A stretch of 64,000 nt of DNA from 2-12-FULL-40-12 sp964518135 (GTDB lineage: Bacteria; Patescibacteriota; Minisyncoccia; Minisyncoccales; 2-12-FULL-40-12): contig CAZFEY010000001.1 of the NCBI GenBank assembly GCA_964518135.1, forward strand, positions 1-64,000, in the 5' to 3' direction. The position numbers and the translations under genes were made by a program. This document shows, in pieces, positions 16,954-23,591 of this stretch (position 1 is its first letter; each line of letters opens with the position of its first letter). Below the pieces are notes generated by a model. It searched no databases. It was given only the letters and a program-made list of their open reading frames with translations, and was not told where the DNA came from.

Positions 16954-17006
16954 AAAAAACCGCCTGATAGGGCAGAAACAAACTAATTCAAAATCTACCC
17001 TACGGT
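16954..17006 (-). terminator. Hairpin with U-tract between the tRNA island and yhhQ
   Basis: Minus strand: ACCG, then a 9-bp stem TAGGGTAGA/TCTGCCCTA (one G:U), then CGGTTTTTT. It works as the terminator of the tRNA island transcript. Since it lies in the possible 5' leader of a queuosine-precursor transporter, a regulatory leader is the alternative, but I see no preQ1 riboswitch consensus. Confidence 0.6.
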
Positions 17007-17104
17007 CTAAAAGAATGAAACTTCATATACAAACCCAGACCAAGTTTTAATCCTATAGTTATGAAGCATATATTTTAGTTGTAGTTAAACATATTTAATC
17101 TTGA

Positions 17105-17140
17105 TGGACCTAGCCAGAATCGAACTGGCGACTGATTAAT
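17105..17140 (-). pseudogene. 3' half of a tRNA
   Basis: Minus strand: variable-loop-like AGTC, T-stem GCCAG/CTGGC around TTCGATT, then TAGGTCC and discriminator A. No D-arm precedes it; instead the intact tRNA-Ala lies immediately upstream. Its acceptor strand can pair along all 7 positions (with G:U) with the 5' half at 17524-17559, but the anticodon arms of the two halves do not match convincingly. Confidence 0.6.
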
Positions 17141-17153
17141 GTCCCGACAGTTC

Positions 17154-17227
17154 TGGTGGACCCAGGCGGACTCGAACCGCCGTTTCCGCAATGCGAATGC
17201 GACGTCTTACCGCTGGACCATGGGCCC
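17154..17227 (-). tRNA. tRNA-Ala (anticodon CGC) with encoded CCA
   Basis: Minus strand: acceptor GGGCCCA/TGGGTCC, anticodon stem TCGCA/TGCGG with loop TTCGCAT (CGC), T-loop TTCGAGT, discriminator A, then an encoded CCA, the only one seen here. A perfect 12-bp inverted repeat flanks it: leader CGACAGTTCTGG (plus-strand 17229-17240) pairs with CCAGAACTGTCG, which includes the CCA (17144-17155). Confidence 0.92.
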
Positions 17228-17251
17228 GCCAGAACTGTCGAGGATCCTCGT

Positions 17252-17520
17252 ATTTATAAATTTTTTGAAATTAATCCTTCGATCGCACGTCTCTTTTTCC
17301 AAGATTTAATCTGCAACTCTCTTTCTTTGGCATCTTTTAATAATCTATACTCTTCTTTATGCACAATTTCCCAGGGAATATATCTTTTCGTAGATTTAAC
17401 TAGGCCTTTGTTATGTAAGCTAATTCTTATTTCCAAATCTTCACAACTACCGATATAAAATGAATTATTTTTCTCAGATTTTAAAATGTATGTATAAAAC
17501 ATTTTAAAAAATTTATAAAT
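17252..17520 (-). mobile_element. GIY-YIG unit bounded by 20-bp inverted repeats (putative)
   Basis: The ends 17252-17271 and 17501-17520 are inverted repeats matching at 19 of 20 positions. They coincide with the stop and start codons of the GIY-YIG ORF, so the unit is almost exactly one gene long (269 bp). It lies inside a tRNA island, between the 5' and 3' halves of a tRNA. The repeats are AT-rich, so chance or a folding role cannot be excluded. Confidence 0.45.
17254..17502 (-). CDS. GIY-YIG family endonuclease ORF (82 aa)
   Basis: The signature appears as YTYILKS...FYIGSC near residues 3-19, followed by LEIRISLHNKG, STKRYIPWEIVHKEEY and the conserved glutamate helix AKERELQIKSWKKRRAIEGL. 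It is the same single-domain type as the 2935-3207 protein but well diverged from it. Start and stop codons lie inside the inverted repeats that bound it. Its position among tRNA genes and fragments suggests a selfish or homing-like element, but a housekeeping nuclease is possible because this family is abundant in small genomes. Confidence 0.85.
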   Translation of the reverse strand: MFYTYILKSEKNNSFYIGSCEDLEIRISLHNKGLVKSTKRYIPWEIVHKEEYRLLKDAKERELQIKSWKKRRAIEGLISKNL

Positions 17521-17523
17521 CGG

Positions 17524-17559
17524 GACGAATGCGCCGTTCTGCCATTTAACTACAGGCCC
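17524..17559 (-). pseudogene. 5' half of a tRNA
   Basis: Minus strand: acceptor-like GGGCCTG, TA, D-arm GTTAAATGGCAGAAC, then GGCGCATTCGTC as the start of an anticodon arm, after which the GIY-YIG unit begins. No T-arm follows. The acceptor complements the 3' half at 17105-17140, which lies 383 bp away beyond the GIY-YIG ORF and tRNA-Ala. Confidence 0.55.
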
Positions 17560-17573
17560 TACTATATATATGT

Positions 17574-17634
17574 CGGGGTGCCGGGAATTCCCGCCTGCCT
17601 ATCACTATCGCTTTAGGCGATGGCGGGCAGGGAA
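17574..17634 (-). pseudogene. tRNA acceptor end with a palindrome in its T-loop
   Basis: Minus strand: CGGGTTC, then a GC-rich palindrome (CCTGCC...GGCAGG with inner ATCGC/GCGAT), then GAATTCCCG and CACCCCG. Removing the palindrome restores a T-arm-like CGGGTTCGAATTCCCG, so the repeat appears inserted into the T-loop of a tRNA remnant. CACCCCG pairs perfectly with CGGGGTG at 17796-17802. Confidence 0.5.
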
Positions 17635-17673
17635 CCCGAATTACTGACTTTCACCTACCGTCGCCTTATTTTG

Positions 17674-17744
17674 TCGGGGTACCCAGATTCGAACTGGGGT
17701 CACACGAACCCGAATCGTGTATACTACCACTGTACTATACCCCG
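17674..17744 (-). tRNA. tRNA-Pro (anticodon CGG)
   Basis: Minus strand: acceptor CGGGGTA/TACCCCG with the C1-G72 pair of tRNA-Pro, D-arm GTACAGTGGTAGTA, anticodon stem CACGA/TCGTG around TTCGGGT (CGG), T-loop TTCGAAT, discriminator A, no CCA. Leader GTCCGCC and trailer GGCGAC can pair with one bulge. It is enclosed by the tRNA fragments at 17763-17802 and 17574-17634. Confidence 0.92.
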
Positions 17745-17762
17745 TATCAGGCTTATGGCGGA

Positions 17763-17802
17763 CGAGGCCGAAGCCAGCGTAATACCGTTATACCACACCC
17801 CG
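17763..17802 (-). pseudogene. 5' fragment of a tRNA
   Basis: Minus strand: CGGGGTG, TG, D-arm GTATAACGGTATTAC, then CTGGC-TTCGGCC as a proline-like (CGG) anticodon half, after which the 3' side of the anticodon stem is lost. Its acceptor is complementary to the end at 17574-17580, so the intact tRNA-Pro(CGG) is nested between the two halves. Confidence 0.55.
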
Positions 17803-17875
17803 AAAAACTCCCCCAGACAAGATAATATGGATTTTGGGACAATCCGCAACCTTCAACAAAACAAATCCTCAAGAG

Positions 17876-18004
17876 CAAGGGATTTTATTGCTTGGGGAAC
17901 ATCCGCAGGCAAATTGCATGGTTCCGCGAAGCGGAAATTTGCCGAGGAACCGAGCTTGTCCCGCGCTGGCGGGACAGGGCGTATCCCCAAATATAAAATC
18001 CTTG
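17876..18004. repeat. Long foldback element next to the tRNA island
   Basis: The outer arms (17876-17898 and 17984-18004, CAAGG...TTTTAT...GGGGA type) are imperfect inverted repeats. Inside are nested pairs GGCAAATT/AATTTGCC and TTCCGC-GAA-GCGGAA, and a separate hairpin TGTCCCGC/GCGGGACA near 17957-17976. The element is GC-rich against its surroundings and ends just after the stop of the CCA-enzyme gene. No ORF is credible in it. It could be a MITE-like remnant, a strong terminator or a structured RNA. Confidence 0.6.
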
Positions 18005-18014
18005 AAGCTCCCCC

Positions 18015-19547
18015 CTAACTCACCCAATACTTTTTCTTCGTCATCTCATCCTTTTTTACTATCAATTGTTCTTTGTCTTTCCTAGATTTTTTAACTAAAG
18101 ACGTTAATTCTTTATCGGACAACTTACCTAGCTTTTCAGTTTCTTTTTTTAAAAACGCTTTTTTGTTGTTTTTTGGATCTTCCAAGATAATCCCCAATAA
18201 AATATCCAAAATTTGTCCAACTTTCGGTCCTGGTTTCATTTTCAGAATTTTCATAACATCATTCCCTGAAACCTTCAGCATTTTTGCCGAAATCGGGTCT
18301 TGCGAGACTTTATCAATGATATATTTAAGATGTCTTAATTTGTATGGTTCGGCCTTGGGAACGCCAGAACCAATTCTATCTGCCATTCTTAATTGCAAAA
18401 GTTCTTCCATATTTTCTATTCCTACCTGACGAACCAGCCTGCGCACAGACGACTCTCCAACCTCGTCCACATTATAATAAAATAGGTGATAACGAACTAG
18501 TTTTGTTATTTTCTCAATGTCTTTATTGGAAAATCTAAGACGATCTAGAATCTGACGAGCCATTTTGGCCCCGACAATTTCGTGCCCATAAAAAGTTGAA
18601 TCTGACCCTTCGCCATGCTTAACTCTTGGCTTTGCAATATCGTGCAACAAAGAGGCTATTCTTACGTTCTTGTTAAAATTTTTCTTTGCGGCAAAGTCGA
18701 GCGCCCTCATATTATGCTCATAACAAGAGTATATATGATGTTTATTCTGACCAATATTATAACCCTCTTCAAGTTCTGGCAAGATATGTTTCAAGAGCGA
18801 AAGTTCTCTTAACAACTCTATCCCGCCCATTGCACTTTCTGACATTATAATTTTCGAAAACTCGTCTCTTATTCTTTCTTGCGAAATATACCTAATCAAA
18901 TCAGAGTTTTCCTTAATGGCTTTGGCCGTTTCATTTTCTATGTTCCAACCCATTGTGGTCGCAAAACGAACAGCCCTCATCATTCTCAAAGCGTCTTCTG
19001 AAAACCTTTCTCTGGGATTTCCAACGGCTCTAATCAGCTTTTGTTGTAAATCTTCCTGCCCATTAAAAAGATCTACGACCTTAAAACCTAAATCTTGAAG
19101 CTTAAAATCTGAATCTTTTTTTGTCGGTGCTTTAAGCTTTAAGCTTCGCGCTTCAAGGCCTAACGCTATTGCGTTTACTGTAAAATCGCGCCTAGCTAAA
19201 TCTTCTTCAAGATTTTTAGCAAAACCGATGTTGTCTGGATGGCGCTTGTCCGTGTATTTCGCTTCTTTTCGGAAGGTAGTAATTTCAACTTCTTTCAGTG
19301 AAACTTTTTTGCTGCCAGTTTGAACTGTTACCGTAAGAAATTTATTTTCACAAAAACTATCTGGGAATATCTTTTGTATCTCTTCTGGCTTAGCATCGGT
19401 AGTTATGTCCCAATCCTCGGGATCTGCTCCTCGTAAAATATCCCTAACACACCCTCCTACAACATAGGCACCATATCCGCTTTTATGAAGTTTTTGGATA
19501 ATATTCTTTATTTCCTTCGGTATTTCTATTTTTACCATTAAAATCAT
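18015..19547 (-). CDS. CCA-adding tRNA nucleotidyltransferase / poly(A) polymerase family protein
   Basis: The class II nucleotidyltransferase head has GAYVVGGCVRDILRG with the metal-binding DWD of EDWDITT. An RNA- and primer-binding region follows (RAVGNPRERFSEDALRMMRAVRFA), then an HD domain (IASLLHDIAKPRVKHGEG), giving 510 aa. The enzyme adds or repairs the 3' CCA of tRNAs. That is essential here because the Pro, Gly, Arg and Lys tRNAs lack an encoded CCA. The C-terminus carries a Lys-rich extension. An alternative ATG (MVKIEIPKE) lies three codons in. It is preceded by plus-strand tRNA-Arg and followed by the foldback element and the tRNA island. Confidence 0.93.
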   Translation of the reverse strand: MILMVKIEIPKEIKNIIQKLHKSGYGAYVVGGCVRDILRGADPEDWDITTDAKPEEIQKIFPDSFCENKFLTVTVQTGSKKVSLKEVEITTFRKEAKYTDKRHPDNIGFAKNLEEDLARRDFTVNAIALGLEARSLKLKAPTKKDSDFKLQDLGFKVVDLFNGQEDLQQKLIRAVGNPRERFSEDALRMMRAVRFATTMGWNIENETAKAIKENSDLIRYISQERIRDEFSKIIMSESAMGGIELLRELSLLKHILPELEEGYNIGQNKHHIYSCYEHNMRALDFAAKKNFNKNVRIASLLHDIAKPRVKHGEGSDSTFYGHEIVGAKMARQILDRLRFSNKDIEKITKLVRYHLFYYNVDEVGESSVRRLVRQVGIENMEELLQLRMADRIGSGVPKAEPYKLRHLKYIIDKVSQDPISAKMLKVSGNDVMKILKMKPGPKVGQILDILLGIILEDPKNNKKAFLKKETEKLGKLSDKELTSLVKKSRKDKEQLIVKKDEMTKKKYWVS

Positions 19548-19697
19548 TCTATCTTAAAAATTGATTTTTTCAATCTTTTGAGTTAGGCTTAAAAACAGCA
19601 TAACGGTTAATATTTCCTAGCAAAATTATCTTATGCCCCCGTGGCAAGGCGCCTCGCTTCGGACGAGAAAATTGAGGGTTCCCTGCCCGCCATATTT

Positions 19698-19769
19698 GCC
19701 TCCATAGTGAAACGGATATCATACATGGCTTCGGACCATGAGTTCCGGGTTCGAATCCTGGTGGAGGTA
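19698..19769 (+). tRNA. tRNA-Arg (anticodon TCG)
   Basis: Acceptor GCCTCCA/TGGAGGT, D-arm GTGAAACGGATATCAT, anticodon stem CATGG/CCATG with loop CTTCGGA (TCG), T-arm CGGGT/CTGG around TTCGAATC, discriminator A, no CCA. Leader 19680-19691 and trailer 19776-19787 are complementary at 11 of 12 positions (one G:U), again using CCTGCC/GGCAGG-type repeats. Confidence 0.92.
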
Positions 19770-19890
19770 CGGCAAGGCAGGCGGGGAGTCCTTTTGGGGG
19801 TACGATTATTTATTTTTGAGCGTAGCGAGAAAACATTTATTTTTATCGTAAAATGATATATAATCCGAGAAGAATAATCCATATTGCAAG

Positions 19891-20310
19891 ATGAAAAAGA
19901 TAATCCTAAATATAATTTTATTGTCTTTTATAATCGGCCTACCCTACATTGCTAACGCACAACCAGTTGGCTTAGTGCCTTGCGGTAACATTGGCGAACC
20001 ACCCTGTCAACTCTGCCACATATTTATTCTCTTTAATAACATTATCTCATTCTTGCTTGTTCCTGGTAATCCCTTTGGGGGATTCCCTGTGGTACTTGCT
20101 ATCGCTGGACTAATGATATTATGGTCAGGATTCTTATATATAATGAGCTTTGGGGACCCTAAGAACCTAATCAAATCAAGAGAAATACTAAAAGCAACGG
20201 GCCTTGGATTGTTAATAGTTTATGGCGCTTGGGCTGCTGTTAACACATTGTCATGGTTCGGCATTATTCCGAATAACTGGTTTACGATTAACTGCCCTAT
20301 TATTCCTTAA
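19891..20310 (+). CDS. T4SS pilin-like small membrane protein (139 aa)
   Basis: A signal peptide (KIILNIILLSFIIGLPYIANA) is followed by a Cys-rich segment (PCGNIGEPPCQLCHIF) and two hydrophobic helices, with the linker GDPKNLIKSREILKATGLGLLIVYGAWAAVNTL between and into the second helix. This helix-loop-helix, with a short basic loop after the first helix and a following GLG segment, matches the T4SS pilin-like (VirB2/TrbC-type) proteins of Patescibacteria and the N-terminal modules at 30833 and 36632. It would be the pilus subunit or a pore component, but here it stands alone between tRNA genes. A TATAAT box lies at about 19858. Confidence 0.78.
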   Translation: MKKIILNIILLSFIIGLPYIANAQPVGLVPCGNIGEPPCQLCHIFILFNNIISFLLVPGNPFGGFPVVLAIAGLMILWSGFLYIMSFGDPKNLIKSREILKATGLGLLIVYGAWAAVNTLSWFGIIPNNWFTINCPIIP

Positions 20311-20318
20311 AAAACAAC

Positions 20319-20337
20319 GCGCCCGTAGCTCAATTGG
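20319..20337 (+). pseudogene. 5' fragment of a tRNA, split in the D-loop
   Basis: GCGCCCG, TA, GCTCAATTGG is a canonical acceptor plus first half of a D-arm. The expected continuation ATAGAGC is found only at 20425-20431, after tRNA-Lys; joining them restores a perfect D-arm (GCTC-loop-GAGC). No T-arm follows further downstream, so the outer tRNA is broken. Confidence 0.6.
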
Positions 20338-20352
20338 CCCCGCACCCTCCAT

Positions 20353-20425
20353 GCCCCCATAGCTTAATTGGTAAAGCAGGAACCTCTTAAGTTCAAGAGT
20401 CCAGGTTCGAGCCCTGGTGGGGGCA
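20353..20425 (+). tRNA. tRNA-Lys (anticodon CTT)
   Basis: Acceptor GCCCCCA/TGGGGGC, D-arm GCTTAATTGGTAAAGC, anticodon stem GAAC/GTTC with loop CTCTTAA (CTT; the outermost stem pair is G-A), T-arm CCAGG/CCTGG around TTCGAGC, discriminator A, no CCA. The leader GCCCCGCAC and trailer GTACGGGGC can pair at 8 of 9 positions. Confidence 0.88.
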
Positions 20426-20510
20426 TAGAGCGTACGGGGCAAACCTAGGCGCAATACAATAATCAAGTCGAGATAATTAAGGTATTACTGTTAAACAACA
20501 TACATTATAT

Positions 20511-20777
20511 ATGCTAAGCAACGAGGAAAAAGGAAAGATAATATCAAAACACAAAATCCACGAGAAAGACACTGGATCTGCCGAGGTGCAAATCGCTTTA
20601 CTTTCCGAGGAGATAGATAAGCTTCTTTTGCATCTTAAAAGCCACGCAAAAGATTTTCATTCAAAGCGGGGTCTTTTGAAAATGGTATCAAGAAGAAGGA
20701 AGCTTTTGAGCGTCTTGAAAGAAGAAGACGAAAAAAGATATAATAGTATTATAAAAAAAGTTGGTCTTAAAAAATAG
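20511..20777 (+). CDS. rpsO: 30S ribosomal protein S15
   Basis: The 88-aa protein has the family pattern [58 protein letters not shown], including the HKD-DTGS and HxKDxHSRRGL motifs that contact 16S rRNA. S15 is a primary binder of the central domain of the 30S subunit. It lies upstream of an NYN-nuclease gene and pnp, a variant of the widespread rpsO-pnp arrangement, with an intrinsic terminator after it. Confidence 0.97.
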   Translation: MLSNEEKGKIISKHKIHEKDTGSAEVQIALLSEEIDKLLLHLKSHAKDFHSKRGLLKMVSRRRKLLSVLKEEDEKRYNSIIKKVGLKK

Positions 20778-20797
20778 CAACCGTTTCGTTGTTTTTT
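20776..20797 (+). terminator. Intrinsic terminator after rpsO
   Basis: GCAAC/GTTGT short stem with a 6-nt loop followed by TTTTTT. It could let rpsO be expressed above the downstream NYN-pnp genes. Confidence 0.65.
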
Positions 20798-20885
20798 CTG
20801 GTGCGATTCTAAAAATAACCCGCCGGTCATCACGAACATTCATTAGTTTTTAAAGTTTATTCATAGTGATCGGTAGTATCTATTT

Positions 20886-21470
20886 GTGATCATAAAACAT
20901 TTAGGACAAAGAGTTGGAGTATTTATAGATATTCAAAACCTTTATCATTCTGCTAAAAATCTTTACCAGTCTAGGGTTAATTTTGAAGAAGTTCTCAAAT
21001 TCGCCATTGGCGGACGTAGCCTGATAAGGGCTTTTGCTTATGTGGTTAGAACCAAAACGGGCGAAGAAAGGCCTTTTTTTGACGCGCTAGTGAGTCTCGG
21101 CATTGAAACACGTATCCGCGATTTACAAGAGTTTTTTGGCGGTCAAAAAAAAGCCGACTGGGACGTTGGTATTGTAATTGACGCCATACGAATAGCTCCA
21201 AGCGTTGATACTATCGTTCTGGCATCGGGAGATGGAGATTTTATATCTCTCGTTGAATACTTAAAAAACCAGGGGAAAAGAGTAGAAGTTATTGCTTTCG
21301 ACAGATCAGCATCAAAAGGATTAAAGGAAATAGCTGATGAATTTATTGATATGGAAAAAAATACGGATAAATATCTTTTACACGCAAAACGCAATTTGTT
21401 TAATCTCAAAATTGGCAAAATTAATATAAGAAAAACTGACCCGAAACCAAAATGGAAAAATTCAAATTAA
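20886..21470 (+). CDS. NYN domain ribonuclease-like protein (LabA/DUF88 family)
   Basis: The 194-aa protein begins at a GTG and has the PIN-like NYN core: VGVFIDIQNLYH (first acidic site and conserved Asn), DWDVGIVIDAIRIA (second), and IVLASGDGDFISLVEYLKNQGKRVEVIAF (the SGDGDF motif carrying catalytic aspartates). NYN proteins are metal-dependent RNases or RNA-binding proteins. The gene overlaps pnp by 19 nt and follows rpsO, so it very likely works with PNPase in RNA turnover or tRNA/rRNA maturation. The C-terminal ~30 residues are basic and may bind RNA. Confidence 0.88.
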   Translation: MIIKHLGQRVGVFIDIQNLYHSAKNLYQSRVNFEEVLKFAIGGRSLIRAFAYVVRTKTGEERPFFDALVSLGIETRIRDLQEFFGGQKKADWDVGIVIDAIRIAPSVDTIVLASGDGDFISLVEYLKNQGKRVEVIAFDRSASKGLKEIADEFIDMEKNTDKYLLHAKRNLFNLKIGKINIRKTDPKPKWKNSN

Positions 21471-23566
21471 AACTGGGTGAACGCGAACTCGTGGTTGAAA
21501 TTAAAAATCTCGCCGAACAAGCCAATGGTTCTTTATTAATAAGATACGGCGATACCTTGATTCTAGCTACTTGCGTAATGTCAAAATTAGAAAAAGAAAA
21601 TCTTGATTTCTTCCCCTTGATTGTTGATTACGAAGAAAGATACTATGCTGCCGGAAAAATTAGGGGTGGAAGATTTATGAAGAGAGAAGGAAAACCTTCA
21701 GACGAAGCAATATTGGTATCGAGACTGATCGATCGCCCAATCAGGCCGCTGTTTCCAAAAAATCTTAATCGCGAAGTCCAAGTACTCCTAACTTGTCTTT
21801 CTTGGGACGCAGAGAATGATCCAGACATAATAGGTATTATTGGTGCATCTCTCTCTCTTTCGATATCTGATATTCCCTGGTCTGGGCCAATATCATCTGT
21901 CAGAGTGGCAAGAATCGACGATCGGTTCGTCATAAATCCAACCTATCAACAAAGAGAACAAAGCCAATTCGATTTAGTTCTTACGGGGGTAGAGCAAAAA
22001 GGAGAAATCTTAACAAATATGATCGAGGGTGGATTTGATGAAACATCAGAAGAATTGCTTTCTGGCGCTTTCGAATTTGCTATTCCTTATTTAAAACAAG
22101 CTATTGATTTTCAAAAAGAAATTATGGAAACAGTAGGGAAAACGAAAGTTACCATCCAAGAAAAACAAAAAGATACGGAGCTAGAAGAAGAAGTGCGATA
22201 CATTATAAAGGATAGATTAGAGGAAGCGCTATACCAAACCAATAAGGCGAAAAGGATTGCCAGTGTTGATGAAATCAAGCAAGAAGTTTCTACCATTATC
22301 GGAGAAAAAGATCCTTATAAAATCAAAAGTGCATTGGCTTTGGTAGATGACGAAATCGAAAAAATAATACATAACAATATAGTCCAGAACGGAAAAAGGC
22401 CCGACGGCAGAAAAATTGACGAAATTAGACAGCTTCATGTCGAGGCAGGATTACTCCCAAGAACTCATGGCTCCGGCCTTTTCGAAAGAGGGCAGACTAA
22501 AAGTTTGTCTATTTTAACTTTAGGATCGCCTGGCGACCAGCAGCTTTTAGAAGGAATGGAAATAGTTGGTAAAAAACGTTTTATGCACCATTATAATTTC
22601 CCTCCTTATTCCGTAGGAGAGATAAAACCAATGAGGGGACCTGGTAGAAGAGAAATTGGACATGGCATGCTCGCTGAAAAAGCTTTGCTTCCTCTTATTC
22701 CTTCTTTTGAGGAATTTCCCTACACCATCAGAGTAGTATCTGAAATACTCTCCTCTAATGGTTCTAGCTCTATGGCTGCTGTTTCTTCTTCTTCTCTCGC
22801 ATTAATGGATGCGGGCGTACCTATTAAAGGACCCGCCACCGGCATCGCCATTGGGTTAATGACTGATCAATCTTCTATTGTTGATAACCCCAATAAAAAA
22901 TATAAAATTTTAGCAGATATCCAAGGGCCAGAAGATCACTATGGCGATATGGATTTTAAAATCGCTGGCACAAGAAACGGCATCACAGCTATTCAAATGG
23001 ATGTTAAAATAAAGGGAATCAGCCACAATATATTTAAAGAGGCTTTAAGTCTTGGTCAAAAAATAAGAGCGCAGATTCTAGACGAAATAGAAAAAACGCT
23101 CGCAAAACCCAGAGAAAATCTCTCCCCCTACGCTCCCCGCATAATAACAATTAAAATCAACCCAGAAAAAATTAGAGAAGTAATAGGACCCGGGGGCAAG
23201 GTAATCAATGAAATTATAGCGAACACCGGAGCCGCAATAGATATTGACCAATCCGGATTGGTTTTTATTACATCAGAAAACCAAGAGGGTGCGCAAAAAG
23301 CCGCTGACATAATCGAAGGAATAACCAGAGAAGTGCAAATCGGAGAAACTTTTAATGGCAAGGTAAAACGCTTGATAGACTTTGGCGCATTTGTAGAAAT
23401 ACTGCCCAATCAAGAAGGATTAATACATATATCTCAATTATCAACAAATAGGGCAAAAAAAATAAACGAGCTCGCCAAGGTAGGAGATGTTATACCGGTA
23501 AAGGTCATAAGTATAGACGAGCAGGGAAGAATCAATCTTGCTCCGGAAAAATCAGCAAAGAGATAA
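21452..23566 (+). CDS. pnp: Polyribonucleotide nucleotidyltransferase (PNPase)
   Basis: The 704-aa protein has two RNase PH-like domains joined by an alpha-helical linker, a KH domain (GPGGKVINEIIANTGA, ~575-600) and an S1 domain (GETFNGKVKRLIDFGAFVEI, ~630-695). Landmarks include the FFPLIVDYEERYYAAGKIRGGRF segment and the catalytic region LADIQGPEDHYGDMDFKIAGT in the second core domain. PNPase degrades RNA 3' to 5' using phosphate. It overlaps the NYN gene, indicating translational coupling, and probably shares RNA substrates with RNase Y encoded at 3230-4759. Confidence 0.98.
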   Translation: MEKFKLKLGERELVVEIKNLAEQANGSLLIRYGDTLILATCVMSKLEKENLDFFPLIVDYEERYYAAGKIRGGRFMKREGKPSDEAILVSRLIDRPIRPLFPKNLNREVQVLLTCLSWDAENDPDIIGIIGASLSLSISDIPWSGPISSVRVARIDDRFVINPTYQQREQSQFDLVLTGVEQKGEILTNMIEGGFDETSEELLSGAFEFAIPYLKQAIDFQKEIMETVGKTKVTIQEKQKDTELEEEVRYIIKDRLEEALYQTNKAKRIASVDEIKQEVSTIIGEKDPYKIKSALALVDDEIEKIIHNNIVQNGKRPDGRKIDEIRQLHVEAGLLPRTHGSGLFERGQTKSLSILTLGSPGDQQLLEGMEIVGKKRFMHHYNFPPYSVGEIKPMRGPGRREIGHGMLAEKALLPLIPSFEEFPYTIRVVSEILSSNGSSSMAAVSSSSLALMDAGVPIKGPATGIAIGLMTDQSSIVDNPNKKYKILADIQGPEDHYGDMDFKIAGTRNGITAIQMDVKIKGISHNIFKEALSLGQKIRAQILDEIEKTLAKPRENLSPYAPRIITIKINPEKIREVIGPGGKVINEIIANTGAAIDIDQSGLVFITSENQEGAQKAADIIEGITREVQIGETFNGKVKRLIDFGAFVEILPNQEGLIHISQLSTNRAKKINELAKVGDVIPVKVISIDEQGRINLAPEKSAKR

Positions 23567-23591
23567 AATTCAGTTTTAAAAATTAGAAAGT

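Noticed and set aside
16954..17006. preQ1 riboswitch upstream of the queuosine-precursor transporter
   Set aside because: The sequence forms a plain hairpin with U-tract and lacks the preQ1 aptamer consensus.
17105..17560. Group I intron in a tRNA
   Set aside because: The insert contains an intact tRNA-Ala and a GIY-YIG ORF with no recognisable intron core, and the anticodon halves do not join into one stem.
17620..18085. ORFs of 132 and 83 aa across the tRNA island
   Set aside because: They cross tRNA-Pro(CGG), tRNA fragments and the foldback element.
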